Below are positions 1 to 10,500 of a stretch of DNA of 23,601 nt, piece after piece. Source of the DNA: Priapulus caudatus (lineage: Eukaryota > Priapulida > Priapulimorpha > Priapulimorphida > Priapulidae); NCBI RefSeq assembly GCF_000485595.1, contig NW_014578233.1:71825-95425 (forward strand), read 5' to 3'. Under the pieces are notes generated by a model. That model saw nothing but the letters and a program-made list of their open reading frames with translations. It did no database searches and was not told the origin of the DNA. Numbering within the stretch: the stretch's first letter is position 1; every line of letters begins with the position of its first letter. The translations under genes were made by a program, and so were the position numbers.

Positions 1-97
1 ACACACACACACACACACACACACACATGCACACACGCACGCACACGCACGCACGCACGCACGCACGCACACACGCACGCGCACACGCACGCGCACA
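1..97. repeat. CA/CGCA microsatellite
   Basis: An uninterrupted AC run followed by mixed ACGC and AC units. It is cut by the left window edge. Confidence 0.97.
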
Positions 98-2721
98 TGA
101 ACACGACAGTTCCCATAGAAAGATTAGATTAGTTTAATTTGAAATTTCCCTTTTAATTTCGATAACGTCTTTTGTGCCCTATGTGTGCAGAGAGCCACAT
201 GTTATACATCTGATGTTACCCGAGCGTTCTTCATTTAATCTTAATTAGAGGAAAATGGAACTATATTTGCGTAAGAAATTGAGCAGCAATCCGAATAAAA
301 ATGTTGGAGATTTCCTCGGACAAACAATCGTACGGCGATTTCACTTAACTGCTCCTATTACTATGTCTAATGGCCATAACGCTTGGTCACTTAACCACAA
401 AACTACAACATGCAACCTAATGCATCTTACATGCATCTCCAAACCATTTCGAATGATTTACGTGTAGACATACATTACTTATAGCACAAATATCACGCAC
501 ATATGCACACACGCGCAATCCCCCAACCCATCGTCGTAATGCCGTTCGCACGAAATGATTTACCCATTGTTTTGTATTCCACAACACGCTTTCCCCGAAA
601 AGCCCATCGGCTACATTTCATTCTCTGCCTGAAAATTTCTGATATGAATATTATTTGTCTGCTTTTTGTGTTTATGGCGAAGCAAATGGCTCGCTGCAGA
701 ATAATAATATATTAATCGTTTCTATTTGATTTATGAATTATGAGAAGTTTAATATTGTGAAGGGATTTAGAAAATGATTATTGCCTTTAAAATTTGAGCT
801 TTATGCAGGATCAAGCGTATATGAAGCTGGCAACCTCGCCGAGTTTGATGGATTGGTAAAGTTTAACAGAATTTAGCTGCGAATAAGGAGATGTAATTAT
901 ATTTTCTTCATAAGCAAGTTTTGCTATTAATTTTCAGCCGTAGAATTGCACAGATGCACTTACGGGTTTCCCCTCATTTAATCATCGGAAACAAAGCAGT
1001 GACGGATGATTCCAAGCTGAAAGCCTTCAAATTGAAATTTATAAGCTCTTTCATTTATTTCACGGGGTCGCCATGGTTTCATTGCCAAGCACAGTTCATG
1101 ACTATGCTGATTGTACATTCTCTTATACGCGGCTCTAAACAACCAAACTCTACTCGATTAGAAACATTTCAAGGCTCTTAAGAATGTAACGATACCACGG
1201 CTAGCTTTATCGAAGTCTCATCCAACATTAATATGATCACATATCTACATTGTGCGACAGCAAAGTTGGGCTTGAATGCCCCCTTGAACCACCATCCCTT
1301 CCACTTCACGGAAACACACTAAATTGCACAGCTGCAGACGTCACTGCAAGCACGCATTATATACGCTCGTTTAAATATTCTCTCTTGTGAGTCGACATGG
1401 ATATATGCGTAAAGCTGGATTAGCACAAGGAGAATTGACGCGAAAAGCGTAATTGATTCATATTGCACACACTCGACTGCCAATACATGAAAACAGTAAA
1501 ACTGCAGATGTAATGACGTAGGCAGACAAACAATGCGAGCAACACGCCAGCAACCTGTAATGATGACAACGACGAGAATGCCTATTAATTGCTGTCGTGA
1601 AACAGTAGTTATGCCACTTGAGATTATTACTGGTACGAATCACTCACGCAGCATGCGTACAGAGCAAGACTATATAAAATATCATTCGAACAATGCAGAC
1701 ATACGTATTTATAGATTTGTATCAGGTACTTAATTACAAGCATCGTTTAATTACACAGATGCACTCATTTTCTTACTATGCATACGTGAGTCTGATTACC
1801 ATTGATTAAAACATAAGCACCAGCGACGCTATTAGAATTAGATATAACAATTGTAGTCACTAATATATTAAAAAAAAAAAAAATCCAAACACATGGGACG
1901 TAGGCGCATTGGAAAAATTTACATTTATGTTTAAAAATGGTACAGAAATATTTGAGAGGTTCTGTATAGGCCTATACTTACCTGAACGGGGCGAGAAATT
2001 AGCATTCAGCTTTAATAGTTCACCAAGAAAGACTACACAAAGGAAATGAGTAGGTAATACCACCCCAATGCAGCTAGCTAGAACCAATAGCCACTGAATG
2101 AACGAACCTAACGCAAGGCGCATGCTAATTCTGGACAAATGCAGATGCAGAGAAAGAGAGACAGACAAATATTTCGGTTATTAACAATTAATGAGGGATG
2201 CAGTAAGAGAGGTAAATGTTTTGGTTACTAACAATTTAGGACAAAGGCAGATACGGAGGAGATAAGTGCTTTGGTTAATATATTGGTTTAGGAGTTGAAT
2301 ACTCCTTCCCCAATTAAGCTAAGATTTGCTTCTGTACACTGCACTGCCGCAGTGGGATGCTTTGCACTACGAAGCGTTTAAACACAATCATACATATTTA
2401 CACGAATTGGAAAACAGCTTTATTAAATAACAAGAGTGAAGTTGTCCAATTTCGAGAGGCTTGGGTCATGTTTGCCCGAAATCTGACATCTGTAGAGCTA
2501 GTAAATTAAATCACATAATGCACACGCTAAACGTGTTCCATGAGGGTATATGCAGCCAAGGTAACAGTTCAGACCAGATCAATATAGACTGCAGATGTTT
2601 TCAAAACGTTATTCCTAAGATTGCCTATGGATCACTGACTGGCCATACATGGCCTATGTGCGTTTACAGGGGAGTTCTTTCTAGTAATGACTACTAATTC
2701 ACTATAGACTGCCATCCTAAT
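98..2721. other. Non-coding stretch, nothing recognised
   Basis: A+T-rich sequence with scattered short reading frames that lack splice-site support or family similarity. A 13-base A run lies near 1870. If the ZFPM-like gene continues leftward, this would be part of its first intron. Confidence 0.5.
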
Positions 2722-2846
2722 GGCACTTTGTAATGCACCTATGCAATAGTGAGATATAGCTCATACATACATAATGATAATATGTATGTATGAGGCTGAG
2801 CTATTTCTCACGCCGTGCCTTCGTAGGCATTACTCGAAAGAGTGCC
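2722..2846. repeat. Imperfect 125-bp palindrome (MITE-like)
   Basis: The outer ends are GGCACT and AGTGCC. The arms share TAATGC, TGAGATATAGCTCA against TGAGCTATTTCTCA, and an inner perfect 14-bp stem CTCATACATACATA. Target-site duplications were not clear. Confidence 0.6.
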
Positions 2847-2919
2847 CCGCTAATCGCGGATAGGTCATGTATTCGGAATCAGTAATGCGTGATAAGTAGT
2901 CCGTGATAATATATATTAT

Positions 2920-2953
2920 CAAGAGCTAATAATACCTGTATTATTAGCTCTTG
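2920..2953. repeat. Perfect hairpin, 16-bp arms, 2-nt loop
   Basis: Left arm CAAGAGCTAATAATAC at 2920-2935 and its exact reverse complement at 2938-2953. A separate 16-bp palindrome, GATAATATATATTATC, abuts it at 2905-2920. Confidence 0.9.
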
Positions 2954-3078
2954 CTATTATATACATAGCTATATATAGCTCATCAGACGCACGAGTCTTG
3001 TCCACTGTTCCCAATACATGCCAAGCATCACAATAACCAAGTAAAGTGATTGGGCAAAATGTTGCCTGTGATCAGTGA

Positions 3079-3230
3079 TGCTTTTTAACATTGTATTACT
3101 ATATATGATACAGGATATCCCATAAACATATCTTTTGTTTTCATTGTGTAGCTTACAATGTTGACAATATAATACAAAACAAAACAATACATTACAATAC
3201 AATACAAGTACAATACAATGTTAAAAAGCA
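3079..3230. repeat. 152-bp element with perfect 19-bp terminal inverted repeats
   Basis: TGCTTTTTAACATTGTATT at 3079-3097 is the exact reverse complement of 3212-3230. The interior right half is AATAC/AAAAC pentanucleotide-like sequence. No convincing target duplication was seen. Confidence 0.65.
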
Positions 3231-3284
3231 GGTGCCCCACAGGTCATAGAGTCATATGACAGTGTCAGTAGCCAGTGTATACAC

Positions 3285-3600
3285 ATGAAGCCTGTTGCCA
3301 AAATGTAGCCTGGTGCCTATATGTAGCTGATGCCTACATGTACTCAGCACGTATAAATGTACCTCTACGTGTAGCCCCATGCCTACATGTAGCCTGAGAC
3401 CTTCGTGTAGTCCGATGCCTACATAGACCGCGGTGCCTACATGCAGCCTGCCGCTGTCAGGTTCCTACATGGAGCTCAGTGCCTACATGTAGGCCACTGC
3501 CAACTTGTATTTCAATGCCTATAGTGCCTATACTACACTACATAACATGTATAAATCAGAGCCTGCCTACATGTAGCCCGATGCAGCTACACTACAGAAC
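3285..3600. repeat. Degenerate minisatellite, about 24-bp unit (TGCCTACATGTAGCC)
   Basis: The phrase TGCCTACATGTAGCC recurs roughly a dozen times with substitutions and variable spacing. Confidence 0.85.
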
Positions 3601-3846
3601 ACAGCTCGGTGCCGTTGGGATCATGTAATGTCATGGGACGTATCGCTGATTGAGACCGATGAGGATCAAGGAGGATAACTAAGCTGAGTTTTCACTAAAA
3701 CTACGGTGACGTGTATGTACATCATGTGTGCGAATGAAATCTACATCATGCGATGAAATATTCTGCCAGCGCCGCGATGACGATCGAGTTCGCGCAATTG
3801 GAAGCTGCGAGTTACGGCGGCAGATATGATTATAATATTAGTCAGA

Positions 3847-4247
3847 CGTACAATCACAGGCACTTGGAACGTCTCAATAAAACCAAATGTAAACACGAAA
3901 TATATTTACTACCAAATTCTCTACTCTATTTCGCCTATTATTGCCGATAACTTGCTCTAAATTCCGTTCATATGACAACAATTCAACAACATTGAAGAAA
4001 CAATAAGAAACAACATGAACAAGAGAGTCTTACATAAGAGATGAACTCTCTTATTCATGTTGTTTGTGCACAGGGCGGGCGTGCGGTGTACTTGTGTGTT
4101 GCAGATGAGCATTTGAACGGCATTTACAGCAAGTTATCGGCAATAATAGGCGAAATAAAGTAGAGAAACATTAAGACTTTGGTAGTAAATACATTTCGTG
4201 TTTTCATTTTTTTTTATTGAGACGTTCCAAGTGCCTGTGCGTACAAT
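3847..4247. mobile_element. hAT-like foldback MITE with 8-bp target duplication
   Basis: The 8-bp sequence CGTACAAT occurs directly at 3847-3854 and 4240-4247. Between them is a 385-bp element (3855-4239) whose ends are long inverted repeats starting CACAGGCACTTGGAACGTCT on both sides and extending, with small indels, for about 120 bp per arm. The centre carries a second inverted repeat, 4008-4028 against 4045-4065 (20 of 21 paired). An 8-bp duplication is typical of the hAT superfamily. There is no transposase, so it is non-autonomous. It lies in the first intron of the ZFPM-like gene, about 120 bp past the donor. Confidence 0.88.
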
Positions 4248-4367
4248 CAACGTCGTTCATCCGAAATTGAGTTACATGTACAACACGCGGATAATGCTGC
4301 GCAGTGTTGTTATATCCCTTTATAAAAGGGCACACGTATAACGTATCAGAACGGAAAATGTACTCAC

Positions 4368-4407
4368 GTTTGCAAGGCTTTGGATGAAGTTGTTTTCGCC
4401 GGGACAT
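4368..4407 (-). CDS. ZFPM: First coding exon of a FOG/ZFPM-type zinc-finger repressor (NuRD-binding motif)
   Basis: The minus strand reads ATG (4407-4405) then MSRRKQLHPKPCK plus one base (C), followed by a strong donor, C|GTGAGT. MSRRKQ-x-x-P with a Lys at position 13 is the N-terminal motif that docks RBBP4/RBBP7 of the NuRD complex in FOG/ZFPM, SALL, BCL11 and ZNF423/521 proteins. In vertebrate FOG it is MSRRKQSNPRQIKR; a 13-codon exon ending in C suits a split Arg14 codon, whereas ZNF423 and ZNF521 continue with Val or Asp codons starting in G. The ATG has a purine at -3, and an in-frame TAG lies at 4437-4435, so it is the first in-frame ATG. No zinc-finger exon was recognised to the left, so the rest probably lies outside. 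The motif call is firm; ZFPM over its relatives rests on phase and on the neighbouring BANP. Confidence 0.8.
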
Positions 4408-4600
4408 TGCAGAGTATTTGCTCACCTTACGTTTCTAACCTAACGTCAACATCGCCGCCACAACAAATGCTATGCGCGGATGCCATGCGTACACGGAGAC
4501 ACAGGCGAGACCTGACAGGGATGATCGAAAACTGGATTGTATACACGCCGGCGCACCGACGCGGCCGCGGCCCGCGACGATACCTTTACCAAGATAAAAT
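4408..4600 (-). promoter_or_regulatory. CpG-rich 5' flank / probable 5'UTR and promoter of the ZFPM-like gene
   Basis: This stretch is much richer in CpG than its surroundings, especially 4547-4580, which includes GCGGCCGC. It lies directly upstream of the MSRRKQ start codon, where a CpG-type promoter and 5'UTR would be expected. No TATA box was placed at a sensible distance. A second good donor-like site, AAG|GTGAGC, sits at 4426/4425 in the presumed 5'UTR. Confidence 0.4.
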
Positions 4601-6289
4601 AATGTAACCAAACAGACTCGAGTACTATATTAACCGTACTTTATTGGGTTACATTACTGTATCTAACATTTTCCCAGCTTTCTACAACCACAACGTGCGC
4701 AGTAACTGAGTTTCTACCAGAGATACGCGAAAAGGATGCGAAATTATAAGGCTATTGTACACGCTATCACCTAATATATTTACATATAATTTGCGTATAT
4801 TTAAGTTTCTTCTAACTGCTACTCAAATATGAGTTGTTATGTAAATAATGTTTTACAGTTGTCTGTTGGTGTTAAGTGTCAAATTTGTATTTCATCTTCC
4901 TCAATAAGGATATCATTGTGTTCATTAATATCAGTAGTTTATTGTTCTTCATTGTGCATTTTTATACATATTACATATACATATATAACTTATTGTTTCA
5001 ATCGTTTTGCCTTGTCGCATATCGTATATCACATTTAATCAATTGTGTGATAAAATTCACGTGTGTGAGAAGTCCGAATGGAAAACTGAATAGTCAATTC
5101 GCCCTCACTCACTGGATTTACTAGCAAATTATTGTGATATATATATGTGATTATTTTACATGCTGATAGCGTAAAAAAAAAAATTTTAATCTGAAATCTC
5201 TGCTGGGAAAGGGGGGAATTAGTAAAATCTCTGTTACTCGCCGTTTGACCTGTACGTACCTTCACAAGGGCGGAACCAAGGTTTCCAAATTGCTGATGGG
5301 GGGCACACGTAGTTGATTTTTCAGTGAGTTTCTCTTCCTCTACCCCTCTCGCTCACTCACTCGCTATTATATATTGTACTCGGTTTTTTTCCATTGGAAA
5401 TTTTGCCTCAGATATATTATCACCTATATATCAAAACATGTATGTATCTTCACGTATGAATACGATTTATAATTAACCAGGACATCAATATTTATGATAT
5501 CTTCCCTTGTACTTCGCATAATTATACGGTATAACTAAATGTAAATATCTATGACATATTGTATTAGCATTTCCAATTTAATTCCTTAAAAATTCGTTAA
5601 AAACGTTTGTAGATTGATCTTTAAATGTTTTTGCTGAAGAACATATGCTACTTAATAGCACATGCCTAAACATGTTATGATTATTCAACATAAATTACAA
5701 ACAATATTTATCCAGTGTAGTGTTATATTGAGAATACATCTGAGGTCTTACAATAGGAAAGTACAACAAATGCCAGCTTTTCCAATACAAAACTATTGGC
5801 AAAATTATTCTATAACACATCTCAATTAAAATATATTTACTAGATTCAGTAATGTACAATATTAACGACATATTACTGTGACGTTACTCTCTCAATGTTC
5901 AATATAAATACGTGTTTTCATTTATATCAAATGAATTTTTCCTAAAAATAAAAAACGGCTAATTATAGTTACAGTTTTAGTGTTATTTCATTTACACTCC
6001 ACTATAGAAACGACAAGAGAAGTAACCAAAACTATAACTGACAAGCAATAAAGTTCTTGTACTGACTGTAGAAAATACAATCATACATCACACAACTATA
6101 TCAACAGAAATATTTACATGAAAGCATGAGAAAAAGCTATTGATTTGTCACGTGAAGATGGCACCAAGTGATTTCTATCCACATGCATTGATATCATCAT
6201 GACTAACATCCTAATGTTATGCGTATGTACGGCCACTATCACAACATTACTATGTGTATTGTGACAATTGCACACAGAAATTTGTAACA
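4601..6289. other. BANP-ZFPM intergenic DNA, mostly featureless
   Basis: A+T-rich. It holds a small inverted repeat (TAATGTAACC at 4600-4609 against 4647-4656), an A run near 5175 and a minus-strand ATTAAA at 5582-5577 that is one possible BANP poly(A) signal. No coding exon was recognised. Confidence 0.5.
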
Positions 6290-7030
6290 ATGTTGTGACA
6301 TCACTTGTCAGGTGCTGTCACTCGATCCCATGCTTGTGCCTTTATGACATGTGACATCACTTTCTGACCCTGGCATGGCAGTGTGTTACATCACATTATA
6401 ACATGCTTCCATGTGTCATCACCTTCTATCTTCCGTACGTGTACATGTGAGGTATTCAGGTGTGACATTACACTCCCATTTGTCTGACATACTACCCTGA
6501 CTCCTACGCATGTGATATCGCATTCAGATTACCATATGAGTGACATCACATTCAGAATCCCGTACGTGTGGCGTCACATGCACACTCCCATGTGCGTGAT
6601 GTCACATTCCCACTTCTGTGTTCGTCACATCACATTCACACTCCCGTACACGTGATGTCTCACTCCCCACTCCTATACGTGTCGTCACACTCACGCTCCT
6701 GTACGTGTGATGACACACTCACACTACCGCACGTGTGACGTCACACTCTCACTCCCATGCGCGCGACGTCACGTTATCACTCCCGTGCGAGTGACGTCAC
6801 ATTCACACTACCACACGCGTGACTTCACATTCACACTCCCATATGTCTAACGTCACTTTCACACTCCCACACGGTTGACATCACATTCACTCCCGTACAC
6901 GTAACGTCATATTCACACTCACACACGTGTGATGTCTCATTCACTCATATGCTTGCCATCACATTCACACTTCCCTAGGCATGACATTACATTCACACTC
7001 CCCTAGGCGTAACGTCACATTAACAATTCC
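6290..7030. repeat. Degenerate tandem array, about 28-30-bp unit, rich in CRE and E-box motifs
   Basis: The phrase GTGACGTCACATTCACACTC and variants recur about every 28-30 bp. Exact TGACGTCA sites are at 6736-6743 and 6792-6799, and CACGTG at 6649-6654 and 6730-6735, the last touching a TGACGTCA. Many other units carry one-base variants. The array lies just downstream of the BANP stop, in the 3'UTR or immediately beyond it. Confidence 0.85.
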
Positions 7031-7212
7031 ACATGCATGCCAATGTCGTACATGACATGACATTCAGACACCTTCCTGCAGGTCACTTCACAACGTATGG
7101 CATCACGTTACGACTTTGGTGGGTGTAACACAATCACGACGTCACCACATTCCGATGGCTGTGCTATGGCTGTCAACATGGGTGTCACATTGCAATGACA
7201 TCACCTTCCGCT

Positions 7213-7460
7213 GACCACATCACAGCTGTCAACGTGGATGTCACACCGCCACATCATCACGTTCTGTCGACCACGTCACAGCTGTCAACGTAAATGTCAC
7301 ACCGCCACATCATCACGTTCCGTTGACCACGTCACAGCTGTCAACGTAAATGTCACACCGCCACATCATCACGTTCCGTTGACCACGTCACAGCTGTCAA
7401 CGTAAATGTCACACCGCGACGTCATCACGTTCCGTCGACCACGTTAGAGCTTTCTACGTT
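7213..7460. repeat. 56-bp minisatellite overlapping the BANP stop codon
   Basis: The phrase GACCACRTCACAGCTGTCAA starts at 7213, 7269, 7325 and 7381, exactly 56 bp apart, and a diverged partial copy starts at 7437. The first four units are nearly identical. The last unit and its junction lie inside BANP exon 11. Confidence 0.95.
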
Positions 7461-7568
7461 CGTATCCTCATCATGTTCGTCCGGCACATGAACTGTCACC
7501 ATGTGCGTGTCATCCGGGTCACTGCCGTCCACTCCCAGTCCTTCCGTGTCCTGCGTCAGCTGTATCAC
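7425..7568 (-). CDS. BANP: BANP coding exon 11 (C-terminus and stop, residues 444-490)
   Basis: The acceptor is gtctcttacag|GTG. It starts [10 protein letters not shown], matching human VQITQDSEG, continues as a very Asp-rich tail ([20 protein letters not shown]) and ends VVDGT at a TGA (7427-7425). The last codons and the stop fall in copies of a 56-bp tandem repeat that continues downstream. No AATAAA (plus-strand TTTATT) occurs in the first 1.8 kb downstream; the nearest ATTAAA form is at 5582-5577, so the 3' end is undefined. Confidence 0.88.
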   Translation of the reverse strand: MIQLTQDTEGLGVDGSDPDDTHMVTVHVPDEHDEDTNVESSNVVDGT

Positions 7569-10500
7569 CTGTAAGAGACGGAGCGTAATCAAAACAATGC
7601 GTGCAAAGCATTGTGGTCTTTAAACCGTGTTCACGAGTTAGAATTGTCTAATACTGTTGTGACAAGCAAGTGGGAAAATTAAGTAATTCTATTAAAATAT
7701 ATAATTTTGCTAAATTACATAATTCTGTTAAAATACATAATTCTGTTAAAATACATGAACATACTCCTTCCTACACACTGTATGAGTACCACAAATTACC
7801 AAAAATATATCGTAGCGAGAGAGGATTAAAACAAAGAGTGCTGCAGAAAATGGATCTTGAGCTTGATTATGAACACTACCTGAGTTGTTCCATCCTCGCC
7901 TAGAATCTGTATATGCTGTGTCGACTGCTGTAGCTGTGCAATCTGTTCTGGTGTTGCGTGAAAGACCTGAAAACACATCAAGGTACTGGGTATTTTGCAC
8001 CCGTTACCGTCTTGCTGGGATGCAAATCCTCCCTTCAAAGCACGAAAATCCAGCAACCTCATTATCAGCACTATCGGCATTTCATTATTACAGTGGTTTA
8101 TTAAATTTAAAGCACATTACAGACAGCTATTACAGCGGTTGCAACTACGAAGTCTATAACAGTAGAACATCCGATCACATCTCACACACAGTTAGGGGTT
8201 GCCTACGAGTTACACCGCTAAACTTTATTCTATATCGGTAAGGATAGTGTGCCAACAGTAACTCGCACCCTAAATATTAGCACTACTCTGTAAATATTTC
8301 CAGCAGTAACTGTCACTGTCGACGGAGAAACGGACGGATACGGAACAATGTCGACGGCTCTCCCGGATCAGTAAATGCTGGCTAAATTCTTCGCTAGCAA
8401 GTTATCCGAGCCTCACGCCAACGCGACGAACCTGCAGCATTTGTCCGTTTGCCTCGACGATGGTGCCATCTTGCAGCTGGTCTTCTCCTTCCCCCTGCGG
8501 GAGGAGGAGGGCTTCATCTCTCTCTATCTCTAGGCCATCGTTGCTGCTCTCACCGCCTGTATAAGAAGACACCGAGGTTGAAAAACAAATGCCGATGTCA
8601 TTCCAACATTTACATGGTCTACGTCGTCGTGGGAAGATTAGCTGATGAGGCCAGCAACGATTTCCTATCTGCTGTAACCTGTTCTTCCGTGTGAAAATCA
8701 CGCTGATTGAGACCTATAATCGAATTAAAAATCTCATTACACGACTATACTGCATTTGTACCAAAAGCCTAAAAACAATTTACCTCGCCAGACGTTCTAT
8801 ATTAATGTAAACAAGAAGTCATTGAACACGGTCTTATGGGAAGAACCTTAAAACCTAATGTAATGTAAACACATATAAACATGAAGATATAACCCGGTTT
8901 GTTTAGCTAAATATAGCCATTTGTTATCAGCCTATTATATTATAAGTTCACGTATTCAACAATTCGACTTGACAAAATAACTATCTCCCTTACGTGAATA
9001 TATAAAGTAACCAATCTATAATATATTACAGTTCTATATAATTATTATAGCTATTTTTCTAAAGGGTTTGATGCCCTCAACATGATACAAGTATATACAG
9101 TGTAATGAAATTCTCTGTGATGTTCGTAAATTAGATGATTAACTTATAGATTAAAGGTCCCTGCCACAACTTCCACAGCAATCCCGTATGAATTTTATAT
9201 CACATAAAAATGTGCTTTTATAGAGTTTCATAGATTTGCTTCAAGATTTGAATACAAAATAAAATTTAACTAAACGCACTGATATATATACGCTTCAAAA
9301 CATTAAACAGTAGAGATAAAAAAGGAAATTAATATTACAGATTTGCTTTCATATTATAATATTACATTAAATTTAATTATTTTCACATATTGGAATAATA
9401 GTCTTAATTTACAACAAAATTAATTTTACTGGTTTTGTAGCTTTCGAGCTTTCACGGTCTTAGATAAAGGTTTCCCTGTTCTGAACTGGTGACATTTCAG
9501 TCAGTAATGTTATGGTTGTCTTTGACTGTCATTATTTTCTTTCAACAAGAATTTATCATTGGTACTAAGGAACCAACCGTTCACGTTATCACACCTTATG
9601 TACACTGTATACATTGGAGAGGAGAGAAGGAGATTAACTCCCATTGTATGCAGACACATACATGTTGATCAGGAGTTAATAATGACAAATGTTTGTCATT
9701 ATTAACTCCAGATATTGATTCATACCTACCTGCCATATCTGATAAATTACCATTATATGTTACATAATTTCAAGGGAGAGTAGTCATGAAAACGTGTACA
9801 TACGTATATATATATATATGCGGGTTGTTTGTGATAATATTCATAACTGAACGGCCCCCTAATGTTGTACCATTTCCTACAGTTGAAGTTGGAAATTTGT
9901 CTTAACCAACGAGTTCCCCTGAAAAACATATCCATGTTAATTTCTATATTATCGCATAAATATCAGCTATTCTGCTATCTCTTTTCGGTGTTTAATAATG
10001 TCTATATACTATCAATTTAATTGAATGGAGATATATGTCATTATTGAAACACAGGTTAATATAACTTGCAGATGAACCAAAAAACATGGCAATTACTAAT
10101 TGTGAAATGGCCTAGCACAAGCGGCAGTACGACTGTATGCGACAAGGATATGTTCAAATACATCTCCTTCTTGGACATATTATCTGGCCTATTTCAACTA
10201 CAATGAAATGTTGTTTTCAGTGACTGCTGCATCAGTGATGGCCGGGTATGGAGTCCCAAACTTTCCCTACCCATGTACTTCACTCACACACTTATAACCG
10301 TATCGCATATAAGTAATTAACAAGTGAAACAAACTACAAATTCAAATAAAATCCACTCCAAATGATTTTGACAGGTTTGTGCGGTTACAACACACAAAGA
10401 TTCATTTTCGCGGAGCCTCACCACTGCTTCCACCTCGTTCTCTCTCCACATTTCCAAACCATCCCTCTCTACGCGCACACTAACTCTCCTCCTAGGTTGC

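Noticed and set aside
1860-2168. 102-codon minus-strand frame with a hydrophobic stretch
   Set aside because: It has no family resemblance and no splice context, and it ends in a poly-T-derived Phe run.
3753-3950. Frames ending HRHLERLNK on both strands (also 4204-4240)
   Set aside because: They are the two inverted arms of the MITE read in opposite directions, not a conserved protein.
4310-4335. TATAAAA inside the palindrome CCCTTTATAAAAGGG
   Set aside because: It lies downstream of the MSRRKQ exon, within its intron, so it is not placed to be that gene's TATA box; no other gene start nearby.
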